Positions 53,757 through 62,673 of a DNA stretch of 64,000 bases are shown here, piece by piece. Below the pieces are notes generated by a model. That model did no database searches and had not been told where the DNA came from. It saw only the letters and a program-made list of their open reading frames with translations. The DNA comes from Staphylococcus piscifermentans (GTDB lineage: Bacteria > Bacillota > Bacilli > Staphylococcales > Staphylococcaceae): NCBI RefSeq assembly GCF_900186985.1, contig NZ_LT906447.1:2294001-2358000 (forward strand). The letters are read 5' to 3'. Both the position numbers and the translations under genes were made by a program. Position 1 is the first letter of the stretch. Each line of letters starts with the position of its first letter.

Positions 53757-54470
53757 TTATTTCTCCCGGGTTGATAATCGGATAGAATAATAAATAATCA
53801 CAGCTAAAATTAATATCCAAATAATGACTGTACCGAATTGTGCAGCATTTGGATTCACAACCACTGCATCAATAGTTTTTTGCGTCAGCAATAATCCTAT
53901 CCCTGTAAATTCCAAGCGTTTAAAGTATAATCCTGCGATACTAATCGCTATGCCTGCAAAAAAGACAAACATATGCGCATATTTAGTAACTACAAACACA
54001 CCAAGATCTATGTTAAAGGCATGCAACCCGACAAGTATTGCTGCAATGATAATAATCACAAACCCCATCAAGACATCGATTCGGTTACTGTACAAATAAT
54101 TCTTTTTCACAATTCGGAAGTAAAGCAAGACGGTCGCTGGCAATACTAAAAGACAATAAATCAGAGATAATCCAGTCGCCGCTTGAAATGGCACAAACTG
54201 TTTATCATATAAATAGGAAATCAAGAGAAAGTTCACGATGAAAAATAAAATCGGGTTCAGCTGCAGGCCGAACAAATTTCGTTGTATCGTTAAAATTACT
54301 TCTGCTGGCGCTTTGCGGCGGTATTCGATATAATCTTCATCTTGTGCTTCTGACTTATGCAAATCTTCTCTTAAACTTTCTTTAATATCATCAATCATAT
54401 TAGGAGAAAGGCCTTTATAATTAAAATAATCACCTATGTTTTCCAATAAAATTTTATCATTCGGTCGCAT
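53757..54470 (-). CDS. Hypothetical six-helix membrane protein
   Basis: 237 aa. A soluble N-terminal part (residues 1-~75, with MIDDIKESLREDLHKSEAQD) is followed by about six or seven helices, e.g. LNPILFFIVNFLLISYLY, VLMGFVIIIIAAILVGLHAF and VIIWILILAVIIYYSI. I do not recognise the family. The helical N-terminal domain plus membrane block resembles DUF1129-like proteins, but this is only a likeness. GGAGAGTCCTC before the ATG is the ribosome binding site. Confidence 0.65.
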   Translation of the reverse strand: MRPNDKILLENIGDYFNYKGLSPNMIDDIKESLREDLHKSEAQDEDYIEYRRKAPAEVILTIQRNLFGLQLNPILFFIVNFLLISYLYDKQFVPFQAATGLSLIYCLLVLPATVLLYFRIVKKNYLYSNRIDVLMGFVIIIIAAILVGLHAFNIDLGVFVVTKYAHMFVFFAGIAISIAGLYFKRLEFTGIGLLLTQKTIDAVVVNPNAAQFGTVIIWILILAVIIYYSIRLSTREK

Positions 54471-54543
54471 GAGGACTCTCCTTTTAATTTGCTATCTCTA
54501 TCAATTTATCATTTCGCGAACAATATTTCTACTTTGAAAATCG

Positions 54544-54579
54544 AAAAAGCTGCCGACTTTACTCTAGTCAACAGCTTTT
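54544..54579 (-). terminator. Terminator of the secreted 168-aa protein gene
   Basis: AAAAGCTG/CAGCTTTT with inner GACT/AGTC, then TTTTTC on the minus strand. Confidence 0.72.
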
Positions 54580-54592
54580 AAAACTCTATTTC

Positions 54593-55099
54593 TTATTTTT
54601 CAATATCAATACGGTAAAGTTTCAAGTTTTTATCTTTAGGAGATTCAGTGCCGAATTGATAAGTTGTTTTTCCGTCTTTTACATAACCGAAGTTACCTGT
54701 TCTATCGTCATTATGGTAACGCCATTTAACCGTATTACCTAATTGGTGCCGTACTTCGTTAAGTGTTGGACCATTAGGTTTATTGTATTCCATAGAAATA
54801 CGTTTCACTGTACCTTGGTCTTTTTTACCTTGAGCAGTTACAATCATCAAACCATTAGCAGTCTTGAACTCGTAATAATGTTCAGTATTATCGGGTTTAT
54901 AAGAATATCCAGAAGGTTTTTGTGTTTTTAAGACATCTTGAATATTCTCACCTAATTTAACGCCTTCTAGTGATTGATCACCTTGGTGGATTTGTTGAAC
55001 GCTTTGAATCGTATTGCCAGATGCCGCGTCTGCTTGGTTAATACCTAGCCCTGTTAGAACTGTTGCAGAAACAATCGCTGCTGATAATATTTTTTTCAT
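54593..55099 (-). CDS. Secreted protein of unknown function
   Basis: 168 aa from the ATG at 55097-55099 with AAAGGAG nine bases upstream. Signal peptide of ~25 residues (KKILSAAIVSATVLTGLG, cleavage near ADAASG). The mature part contains GVKLGENIQDVLKTQKPSGY and ISMEYNKPNGPTLNEVRHQL, a pattern seen in small staphylococcal secreted proteins near sarA (S. aureus has a 168-aa secreted protein in this place). No enzymatic motif is visible. Confidence 0.8.
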   Translation of the reverse strand: MKKILSAAIVSATVLTGLGINQADAASGNTIQSVQQIHQGDQSLEGVKLGENIQDVLKTQKPSGYSYKPDNTEHYYEFKTANGLMIVTAQGKKDQGTVKRISMEYNKPNGPTLNEVRHQLGNTVKWRYHNDDRTGNFGYVKDGKTTYQFGTESPKDKNLKLYRIDIEK

Positions 55100-55264
55100 A
55101 AGCACTAACTCCTTTGTCATCTATATTTCTGTATCTTGTGCTTTACTTAATTTTACTATACCCTGAAATCGTATTACAGTAATCAGTCTGGAGTTGTAAC
55201 TTTTTGTAATATTTTTCAATTTTGTGTCATTTCTTTAATATTTAAATAGTAAGGCAAATGAATA

Positions 55265-56095
55265 TTATGCTTTATGAGACGTCTGTAAGCGTTTTTGTTC
55301 ATCATCTAACACTGATTGGACATTGAAAAAGGCAGTCACAACTTCTAAGAATTCTCTCTTTTCTTCCACCATCGGATATAAGCCGGAGTGTTTAAAGGTT
55401 TCTAATTGCGCGTCTGGAATATCATGTAAAAATGTTTCAATATCTTCTGAAGTAGAACGTTCGTCATACTTGCCTGCAATAATTAATGCCGGGGCTTTTA
55501 CTTCATTCAATTCCATAGCGATATCATCTCTAGTGAATGATTTCGTAACTGCTCTTTTTTCGTATTCCGTCATCAGACCTGTCGTATCCGAAACATTTTT
55601 AGAGAACTTTTTAATTTTTTTCATAGAAGCATAAGTATGTTTGTCTAAGAATTTCTCTTGTTCATCATCTTCCCACGTTCTGATTTTATCAGCATATTTT
55701 TTGAAAAGGCGTTCTGACGGCAATTCTTTTTGCACAGTCGTAGGATTAATTAATACTAAAGCATCTGTATAGCCTGAGTGTTTCACTGCTAAATCGACTG
55801 CGATAGAAGCTCCTAGTTCTTGACCAATAAAGAACGCATGACGAATGTATAAGTAATCTAATAATTCTTTAATATCTGATGCATACGTTTCGAAATTGAT
55901 TTCCATTGGTTTATCAGAAAAACCGTGGCCGCGTAAATCAATCAACACAATTTGATAAGAATGCGCTAATTTGTCTGCAATCTGGTCGAAAATTGAATAA
56001 TTCTCAAATGCGGAATGTATCATAACAAGCGGTTGACCGCTTCCCTTTGTCTCATAATTAATAGCTGTATTATCTTTCGTCGTAAATAGTTCCAT
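55265..56095 (-). CDS. Alpha/beta-hydrolase-fold protein with Glu at the nucleophile position
   Basis: 276 aa from the ATG at 56093-56095 (MELFTTKDNTAINYETKGSG); twelve more codons are open upstream and the GAGGAG there is 13 bases away. The fold is clear: HSAFEN oxyanion loop, LIDLRGHGFSDKP, acid D211 (IIAGKYDERS) and H236 (TFKHSGLYPMV). The nucleophile elbow, normally GxSxG, reads GQELG with E93. Either the protein is not a classical esterase or the Glu is catalytic. It overlaps the upstream HAD gene by 26 bases. Confidence 0.8.
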   Translation of the reverse strand: MELFTTKDNTAINYETKGSGQPLVMIHSAFENYSIFDQIADKLAHSYQIVLIDLRGHGFSDKPMEINFETYASDIKELLDYLYIRHAFFIGQELGASIAVDLAVKHSGYTDALVLINPTTVQKELPSERLFKKYADKIRTWEDDEQEKFLDKHTYASMKKIKKFSKNVSDTTGLMTEYEKRAVTKSFTRDDIAMELNEVKAPALIIAGKYDERSTSEDIETFLHDIPDAQLETFKHSGLYPMVEEKREFLEVVTAFFNVQSVLDDEQKRLQTSHKA

Positions 56096-56813
56096 CTGCT
56101 TCTTCACTCTCCTCAGGATTTGGTGCTTCATCTGGCAGTAATTCTAACAATTCTTCAAGTGTCGCTATTTCGTAATCCATTTCATGTTCTTCAGGTGCAA
56201 GTTCTACTTCTTCATCTTCATGATTGAACCATACACTTACCATTCCCATTGCTCTGGCAGGTGCAACATCATTCAAAGCATCATCACCGACATACATGAC
56301 TTCTTCAGCTTTCACACCCAATTGATCAATAATATCTTCAAATATTTTCGGATGCGGCTTTCTGAAACCCACCATCTCTGATGTAGATAAAAAGTTAATA
56401 TAGGACAAGATGCCTAGGCTGTCTAAACGATATTGTTTAATACGTGATTTGCCGTTCGCAATCACGCCGATCAAGTAGCCCCGCTTCACTAACCGTTCAA
56501 GTGTATACTGCGTGTCATGATACGGAAATACATAGCGATAAAAATGCATTTCAAAATCCGCAAATAAGTCTTTCCAAGTTAAACGATCGATATGGAAACG
56601 TTTAATAATTGCTTTATATAGTTCAGGTTTATCATGATCTTCATCATCATCCAGTTCAATAAATTGTTTCTTATAATCTTGCGCTTGAACATGCACAAGA
56701 TAATCATGAAAACGCTCATATTGTTCTTCAATAAATTTATCTCTCGACTTTTTACGATCTAGCAAGGTACCTTCTAAATCAAATACAACTGCTTTTATTC
56801 CTTCTAAACTCAT
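56070..56813 (-). CDS. HAD-superfamily phosphatase-like protein
   Basis: 247 aa. Motif I is VVFDLEGTLLDR (nucleophile D12; the usual second Asp is E14), cap domain helical (18-~95), motif II/III near VIANGKSRIKQYR and GFRKPHPKIFEDII, motif IV YVGDDALNDVAPARAMGM. An acidic C-terminal extension follows (ELLPDEAPNPEESEEADGT). Substrate unknown. First gene of a two-gene unit with the alpha/beta hydrolase. Confidence 0.83.
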   Translation of the reverse strand: MSLEGIKAVVFDLEGTLLDRKKSRDKFIEEQYERFHDYLVHVQAQDYKKQFIELDDDEDHDKPELYKAIIKRFHIDRLTWKDLFADFEMHFYRYVFPYHDTQYTLERLVKRGYLIGVIANGKSRIKQYRLDSLGILSYINFLSTSEMVGFRKPHPKIFEDIIDQLGVKAEEVMYVGDDALNDVAPARAMGMVSVWFNHEDEEVELAPEEHEMDYEIATLEELLELLPDEAPNPEESEEADGTIYDER

Positions 56814-56891
56814 AGCTTCTCTCTCCTATAAATGCGTGCATGAGCATGCTTTAATCTTTTCATTTCTCTCTTTTTCAAAAGATTAAACCGT

Positions 56892-57830
56892 CTAACGCGG
56901 TTGTGTCGCTATTAAATACCCTAATACAGGTATGCCTAACAATGCGAGAATAATACTGGCAGGGATTTCAGTCGGTGCAATGAGTTGCGCTCCTAAACTA
57001 TCCGCCAGCACCATTACTGTGCCTCCAATCATACCATTTAACAACATCTGACCACCAAGTTTCACCGCATATGTCCGCCGTATTAATTGCGGTACAATCA
57101 TTCCTATAAATCCTATGATTCCCGTATAAGAGATGATGACTGCTGTCATGATGGAAGCAATCGCTAACACACTATACATTAATACTGGAACATTAATACT
57201 TAGCGATTGTGCTTTTAAAGTTCCCACTTGCAATAATTTAATTTGAGGCAGCAAAAGTATCAGCAAAACAAGACAGACTGCCAGTACAGGAGTAATGACT
57301 GCGACTTCACGCATTTCCGCCGCAGAAAATCCTCCGAACATATACATTACGATATTCTTTAATCGCCGTTCGTCTAATAAGATTAATAAATAAAGAAAAG
57401 CATTGAAAAGCGCCCCAATCATAATTCCTGATAAAATCAATGCACGCATCGGATAACCTTTAGACATGACGGAAGTCAATACCAACACAATTACTAAAGT
57501 GACAATACTTGCTACCATAGAAGCAAGCGGAATGAATAGACTAGATAATCCTATAAATACAGCTACCCCCGCACCTAAGACAGAACCGCTCGCAAGGCCA
57601 AGCGTTAAGCTGTCTGCAAGCGGATTATTCAATACGGTCTGAAACATTTGTCCTGCAATCGAAAGCCCGATGCCTGCCAATAAAGCTTCTGACATTCTAG
57701 GCATCCGCACTTCAAATAAAATACTATTATTTAAAGGGTTCGACCAACTGCCAAGATGCCAGAATAGACTTAGCGCGATACTCGCAATTAGTACAATAGA
57801 CCAACTTACAATGATTTTTGTCTGTTTCAT
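56892..57830 (-). CDS. FecCD-family ABC permease (iron/cobalamin type)
   Basis: 312 aa, slightly short for the family (~330). Marks: GIGLSIAGQMFQTVLNNPLA, GIMIGALFNAFLYLL, GIIGFIGMIVPQLIRRTY and TEIPASIILALLGIPVLGYL. It follows the binding-lipoprotein gene by 5 bp, but no ATPase gene is present. In staphylococci such permeases can borrow FhuC, which is encoded at 20899 in this window; that is inference. Confidence 0.85.
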   Translation of the reverse strand: MKQTKIIVSWSIVLIASIALSLFWHLGSWSNPLNNSILFEVRMPRMSEALLAGIGLSIAGQMFQTVLNNPLADSLTLGLASGSVLGAGVAVFIGLSSLFIPLASMVASIVTLVIVLVLTSVMSKGYPMRALILSGIMIGALFNAFLYLLILLDERRLKNIVMYMFGGFSAAEMREVAVITPVLAVCLVLLILLLPQIKLLQVGTLKAQSLSINVPVLMYSVLAIASIMTAVIISYTGIIGFIGMIVPQLIRRTYAVKLGGQMLLNGMIGGTVMVLADSLGAQLIAPTEIPASIILALLGIPVLGYLIATQPR

Positions 57831-57835
57831 ATCAT

Positions 57836-58738
57836 TTATTCATTACGGTAAATCGCATCTCGCAACTCTGCTAGTCCTTGATCAATACGCGGACCAGGAC
57901 GAGAAATTTTATCACCATCTACCGCTTCAATTCTTCCTTTCTTCACTGCCTCTAAATTTTCAAAACCACCGCGTTTACGAATAACTTTCAAATAATCTGA
58001 ACGTGAAATCCCCTCTGTAGTAACCAAGATATCCGGATGATGTTTAATAATACTTTCTTTGCTGACCTTCTTCCATCCCTCTACATCTTTGAAACTATTT
58101 TCAGCATGCAATTCCTCTAACATATAGTTGAAGAACGTATTTTTACCTGCTGTATAAATTTCCGGTTCATGAGAGACTTCTAAAAAGACAGATGGTTTCT
58201 TCTCATGCTTCGGTACTTCTTTCAACACAGCTTCTACACGATGTTTCGTATCATAAACTAATGTGTCCGCTTGAGATTCGCGTCCTGTCACCTTTCCAAT
58301 CTGCTTAAAGGTATCATAAATTTCATTTAAATTCTTAGCATCTTTGACATAGATGACTTTTACACCTTTATCTTTCAAAGATTGCAGCACTTTTCCATCC
58401 ATACCCTTTTGCGATTCATGTGCGACAATCAAATCCGGTTTCGCTTTCAAAAGTTGTTCTTTATTCAATTTCATCGCGTCAAACTTCTGCTTATGCTTCA
58501 CATCTTTCGGATAATCATCCACCGTAGAAACACCCACAATATCATCTCCGAGCCCAAGCTGATACAAAATTTCTGTATTACTCGGCATCAGTGAGATAAT
58601 ACGATGATACTTAGCCTTAGACTTTTGAGCATTCTCAGCTTTGTCTTGATTGTCCTTCTTATCCGTTTTCGTTGGCGAGGAACATCCTGCAGCAATTAAG
58701 ATAATGACGATTAAGAAAACCCATAATTTTTGTTTCAT
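57836..58738 (-). CDS. BtuF/FecB-type substrate-binding lipoprotein
   Basis: 300 aa. Lipobox LIAAGC (Cys about residue 19), then a Lys-rich linker (SPTKTDKKDNQDKAENAQKS) and a helical-backbone metal-receptor domain: HRIISLMPSNTEILYQLGLG, VGVSTVDDYPKDV and, near the end, GDKISRPGPRIDQGLAEL. The last motif and overall pattern resemble BtuF cobalamin-binding proteins, though iron siderophores are possible. Operon with the FecCD permease. Confidence 0.85.
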   Translation of the reverse strand: MKQKLWVFLIVIILIAAGCSSPTKTDKKDNQDKAENAQKSKAKYHRIISLMPSNTEILYQLGLGDDIVGVSTVDDYPKDVKHKQKFDAMKLNKEQLLKAKPDLIVAHESQKGMDGKVLQSLKDKGVKVIYVKDAKNLNEIYDTFKQIGKVTGRESQADTLVYDTKHRVEAVLKEVPKHEKKPSVFLEVSHEPEIYTAGKNTFFNYMLEELHAENSFKDVEGWKKVSKESIIKHHPDILVTTEGISRSDYLKVIRKRGGFENLEAVKKGRIEAVDGDKISRPGPRIDQGLAELRDAIYRNE

Positions 58739-58907
58739 TGATTTCTCCTACTATTTAATTGTTTTGTAAATCTCATTTTAGCATATTTGGAGGAAGTTGA
58801 AATAGGAACTTTGGGAAAAGAAAACCTTGGAGAGTGGAAGGCAAATTAATGTTCTGCTCCTCCTCTTATCCAACATTAATTCAAACAACTGCTATTCAAC
58901 CGAAAAA

Positions 58908-58954
58908 TAAAAAAAGCTACAAAGAAATCTATCATCATAGATTCCCTCATAGCT
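58908..58954 (-). terminator. Terminator of the DUF1934-argS unit
   Basis: AGCTA/TAGCT outer and GAATCTA/TAGATTT-type inner stem, followed on the minus strand by TTTTTTTATTTTT. Confidence 0.78.
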
Positions 58955-58981
58955 AATCTTAGTATATTGTTTAAAATTATC

Positions 58982-60646
58982 TTACATTGTATGCGGCGCA
59001 GATACTCCGACTAAAGCTAATGCGTTGCGTAAAGTAATTTGTACAGCTGCAACCATAGAAACATACGCTTGTGTTTTCTTATCGTCATCTGTTAATACTT
59101 TGTCAGCATTATAGAATTTATGGAAGGCAGCAGCTAATTCTTGAATATAGTTTGTCACACGATGCGGTGCACGATGTTCTGCCGCGCTTTCAATCATCGG
59201 TTCGAACTCAGCTACTTTTTTCAATAAATCAATAGCTTTATCATTTGTAATTACACTGAAATCTGCATTTTCAGATGGTGTAATACCACGTTCGCCTGCT
59301 TGTTTTAAAATTGAAGAAATACGCGCATGTGCATATTGTGCATAATACACTGGGTTTTCAGCTGAATTTTCTTTAGCTAATTCCATATCGAAATCAAAGT
59401 GTGTATCTGGACTGCGCATTGTTAAGAAGTAACGTGCTGCATCAATGCCGACTTCATCCATGATTTCACGTAAAGTAATGGCGTTACCTGTACGTTTACT
59501 CATTTTCACTTCTTCGCCATCTTGCATTAAACGAACCATTTGCATAATTTGAATTTCTAAACGGTCTGCATCAATACCGTAAGTTTCAACAGATGCTTTC
59601 AAACGATTGATATATCCATGATGATCCGCACCAAATAAGTTGATTAAGATATCTTGTCCGCCGTCACGATGGAATTTGTCATAATGATAAGCCACATCTG
59701 GCAAGAAGTATGTGTATGAACCGTCTTTTTTAATAATGACACGGTCTTTGTCATCATTAAAGTCAGATGTACGCAACCAAGTGGCACCGTCTGCTTCATA
59801 AGTGTAGCCGTTTTCTTCCATCAATTTTAAGACTTTTTTAATTTCACCTTTATCGTATAAAGTAGTTTCACTGAACCAGCCGTCAAAGTGCGTATTGAAA
59901 TCAGCAAGGTCTTTTTTCAATTTTTCCATTTCGTAATCGACACCTAGTTGACGGAAGACTTTCAAACGTTCATCTTCAGGTAAGTCTTTCAATTCAGGAC
60001 GTTTTTCAGCTAAGTCTTTACCGATATTCACAATGTCTTTACCGTGGTAACCGTCAGCTGGAAGTTCTGCCTCTTTACCCATTGCTTGGTCGTAACGTGC
60101 TTCAATTGAATGTGCTAAATTTGTGATTTGATTACCTGCATCATTAATGTAATACTCACGTGTCACATCATAACCTGCAGCATCTAAAATATTGCTTAAT
60201 GTATCACCGACAGCTGCATTACGCGCATGACCAATATGCAAGTCGCCAGTTGGGTTGGCTGAAACATATTCCACTAATACTTTTTGATGTTTTGGATCTT
60301 CATTGCGTCCGAAATCTTTATCTTTTTCTAAAGCTTCAGGAATAATCGCAGTTAAATATTGATTATTAAGATAGAAATTGATGAAGCCAGGGCCTGCAAT
60401 TTCAATTTTCTCTACATTTGCTTTAGATTTATCTAAATGGTCTACGATAGCTTGTGCAATTTCGCGTGGGTTGCGTTTTGCAATTTTAGTAAGTACCATC
60501 GCAATGTTAGTTGAGTAATCCCCATTCTTAGGGTCTTTCGGAATTTCCACTTTGACTTCAGGAACTTCTTCTGCAAGTTCAGCGGCTTTAACACTTGCTG
60601 TGATTTCTTCAATTAATGTTTGTTTGACTTGATCTATAATATTCAC
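58982..60646 (-). CDS. argS: Arginyl-tRNA synthetase
   Basis: 554 aa, full length. N-terminal additional domain (1-~110), class I core with HIGH variant [14 protein letters not shown] in [29 protein letters not shown] for KMSKS and a C-terminal anticodon domain ending GVSAPHTM. It charges tRNAArg with arginine and needs tRNA for the activation step. It lies 3 bp downstream of a DUF1934 gene, an arrangement common in Firmicutes. Confidence 0.95.
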   Translation of the reverse strand: MNIIDQVKQTLIEEITASVKAAELAEEVPEVKVEIPKDPKNGDYSTNIAMVLTKIAKRNPREIAQAIVDHLDKSKANVEKIEIAGPGFINFYLNNQYLTAIIPEALEKDKDFGRNEDPKHQKVLVEYVSANPTGDLHIGHARNAAVGDTLSNILDAAGYDVTREYYINDAGNQITNLAHSIEARYDQAMGKEAELPADGYHGKDIVNIGKDLAEKRPELKDLPEDERLKVFRQLGVDYEMEKLKKDLADFNTHFDGWFSETTLYDKGEIKKVLKLMEENGYTYEADGATWLRTSDFNDDKDRVIIKKDGSYTYFLPDVAYHYDKFHRDGGQDILINLFGADHHGYINRLKASVETYGIDADRLEIQIMQMVRLMQDGEEVKMSKRTGNAITLREIMDEVGIDAARYFLTMRSPDTHFDFDMELAKENSAENPVYYAQYAHARISSILKQAGERGITPSENADFSVITNDKAIDLLKKVAEFEPMIESAAEHRAPHRVTNYIQELAAAFHKFYNADKVLTDDDKKTQAYVSMVAAVQITLRNALALVGVSAPHTM

Positions 60647-60649
60647 TCA

Positions 60650-61063
60650 TTACAGCTCCTTATAGGTAATTTGATAAAGGTAGGTGCCCATTTTTTCTTC
60701 TTCTTGAAAAAGTTCATAACGAATTTTAAGCTTTGATGCTTCTGGCTGTATAAAATGATTGATACTTAAAGTACGCACGGTTAATGGAATTTTGCCTGCG
60801 GGTATTTCATACAAAGAAACGGTATCTTTGCCTTCCACAAAATGCAGATTTTGTTTAATCTCTCCACTACGCATCAATTTAACTTCGCTATCTTGTATTT
60901 TCAATGTGACATGAATCGAAATATCTTCAATTTGTTCATCGTAACGAATGTATTCAACTTGACGCTTTTCTTGCCAAGTGCCATTTGTTTCGTATTCAAA
61001 CTCATCGGTTTCTCCATCACGTTTGATTAATTGCAATGTTTGGATCTGGATATTCTGGTCCAA
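60650..61063 (-). CDS. DUF1934 family beta-barrel protein
   Basis: 137 aa from a TTG (61061-61063) with GGGTGA nine bases upstream; a GTG three codons earlier touches that site. The pattern (EKRQVEYIRYDEQIEDISIH, ITVRTL-like strand LTVRTLSINHFI, KLKIRYELFQEEEKMGTYLY) is DUF1934, a small calycin-like barrel found upstream of argS in many Firmicutes. Function unknown. Confidence 0.78.
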   Translation of the reverse strand: MDQNIQIQTLQLIKRDGETDEFEYETNGTWQEKRQVEYIRYDEQIEDISIHVTLKIQDSEVKLMRSGEIKQNLHFVEGKDTVSLYEIPAGKIPLTVRTLSINHFIQPEASKLKIRYELFQEEEKMGTYLYQITYKEL

Positions 61064-61122
61064 TTGATGCACTCACCCTATTCTTCATTTTGAATTAATA
61101 CACATCATTATATCATACAAAT

Positions 61123-61162
61123 ACAAGGCATACAGTGATGAAATTCACACTGCATGCCTTGT
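61123..61162 (-). terminator. Terminator of the M20 amidohydrolase gene
   Basis: ACAAGGCAT/ATGCCTTGT with inner CAGTG/CACTG across one mismatch; minus-strand tail ATTTGTAT is short of T residues. Confidence 0.6.
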
Positions 61163-61209
61163 TATTAAGTGGGGAGGCACTCTCTTTCAACTAGCTGCTC
61201 TCCCAGATT

Positions 61210-62403
61210 TTATTTTCCCTCAGTATCTTGATTCAAGTAATCTAAAACTACCGTTCCGACCGCTTCGGCAGCACTCATCATGGACGTTTCGCTGATGTTG
61301 AATTTCGGATGATGATGCGGGTAGGCTTCTCCTTCTTCTGGCTCTGCCCCAGCAAAAATAAAAGCGCTTGGCAGTTCTTTAGCATAATAAGCGAAGTCTT
61401 CGGATGGCGGCCATGGTGCACAACGTTCTACCTTTTGAATGGCGTCGTGTTCAGCATGTTTCAATGTATCTGCCACGTATTCTGTGAAGTCTGGGTCGTT
61501 ATAAAGCGCTGGATAGTCGTCTATAAATTCGTAATCGCATGTCACGCCGAAGGTATGTTCAAGGCCATCTACAATGCGTTCCAATTCAGCAGCGATTTTG
61601 TGTTTAGTTTCATCATTGAGTCCGCGGACGTCCCCTTCAATTTCTACTTTGTCTTTGATGACATTGAATTGTCCTTTGGCATCAAATGAACCGATTGAGA
61701 CTACGCCTGTTTCGAAGGGACTTAAACGACGAGAAACCACAGTTTGAACAGTCGTTACAAAATTAGCACCTGCTACTATAGCGTCATTAGCTGCATGGGG
61801 TGAAGAGCCGTGTCCTCCTTGACCGTGAATCGTCAATTTGAAAATGGCGCGCCCTGTTTGTACGTAGCCTTCTCGATAGTAAATCGTGCCACGTTCGCCA
61901 TTACTCATCACGTGAACGCCTAAGACATGGTCTACACCTTCTAAGACACCGTCACGAATCATTCCGAGTGCACCGCCTGGAGGCATTTCTTCAGCCGGCT
62001 GATGAATTACTACTACTTTTCCTTTAAATTGATCTTTCATATCGATTAATGTATCTGCTAAAGTCAGCATATAAGCTGTATGTGCATCGTGGCCGCACGC
62101 ATGCATGACGCCTGGATTCTCAGACGCAAATGGCAATCCGGTAGCTTCTTCAATCGGCAATGCATCAAAATCAGCACGAATCGCGATGGTTTTCCCTGGC
62201 TTACCGCTGTCGATAGTGACTTTAACCCCATTATCGCCAACATTCGTTTCTACCTTACAATCCTTTCCTTTATAGAAATCCGCAATATATTTCGGTGTTT
62301 CTACCTCTTTGAAAGATAATTCAGGATGCGCATGTAAATATCTGCGCATCTCCACCATTTTCTCTTCTTTCTCTTTGAGTCTGCGAATTAATTCTGAACT
62401 CAT
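61210..62403 (-). CDS. M20-family amidohydrolase (aminoacylase/hippurate hydrolase type)
   Basis: 397 aa from the ATG at 62401-62403 behind AAAGGAG. Metal-binding residues appear in MHACGHDAHTAYM, HQPAEEMPPGGALGM, HVMSNGERG and the final YPHHHPKFNISE; the small dimerization domain spans ~190-305 (GQGGHGSSPHAANDAIVAG). It cleaves N-acyl amino acids or related amides. Staphylococci have several such enzymes; the substrate is not evident. Single-gene unit. Confidence 0.88.
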   Translation of the reverse strand: MSSELIRRLKEKEEKMVEMRRYLHAHPELSFKEVETPKYIADFYKGKDCKVETNVGDNGVKVTIDSGKPGKTIAIRADFDALPIEEATGLPFASENPGVMHACGHDAHTAYMLTLADTLIDMKDQFKGKVVVIHQPAEEMPPGGALGMIRDGVLEGVDHVLGVHVMSNGERGTIYYREGYVQTGRAIFKLTIHGQGGHGSSPHAANDAIVAGANFVTTVQTVVSRRLSPFETGVVSIGSFDAKGQFNVIKDKVEIEGDVRGLNDETKHKIAAELERIVDGLEHTFGVTCDYEFIDDYPALYNDPDFTEYVADTLKHAEHDAIQKVERCAPWPPSEDFAYYAKELPSAFIFAGAEPEEGEAYPHHHPKFNISETSMMSAAEAVGTVVLDYLNQDTEGK

Positions 62404-62546
62404 CTTACCCACTCCTTTAGAAAAAATAAATACTATTCTGGCTGCTTAAAAGTTTAATAATTAAAATTATTCTGATAATTAATACTCTTACTGTAACATA
62501 TTCGGACGAAATATGGGGAAAATGAAAAGAACGGATTGTATATAGC

Positions 62547-62582
62547 CCCCTAAAGTTGGATTTTCGAGTCCAACTTTAGGGG
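62547..62582. repeat. Perfect 14-bp hairpin without U-run
   Basis: CCCCTAAAGTTGGA/TCCAACTTTAGGGG with an 8-nt loop, in the gap between the MocR-type and M20 genes. It may be a dispersed intergenic repeat or a terminator of the MocR gene. Confidence 0.6.
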
Positions 62583-62673
62583 TGCGAGATAACGCTTATT
62601 GGTGCATAGAATGTGCAAAGCTCTTTTTATATTAGTCCATAAAGAAACATAAAATAAAGAAGTTCGGTGTAAA

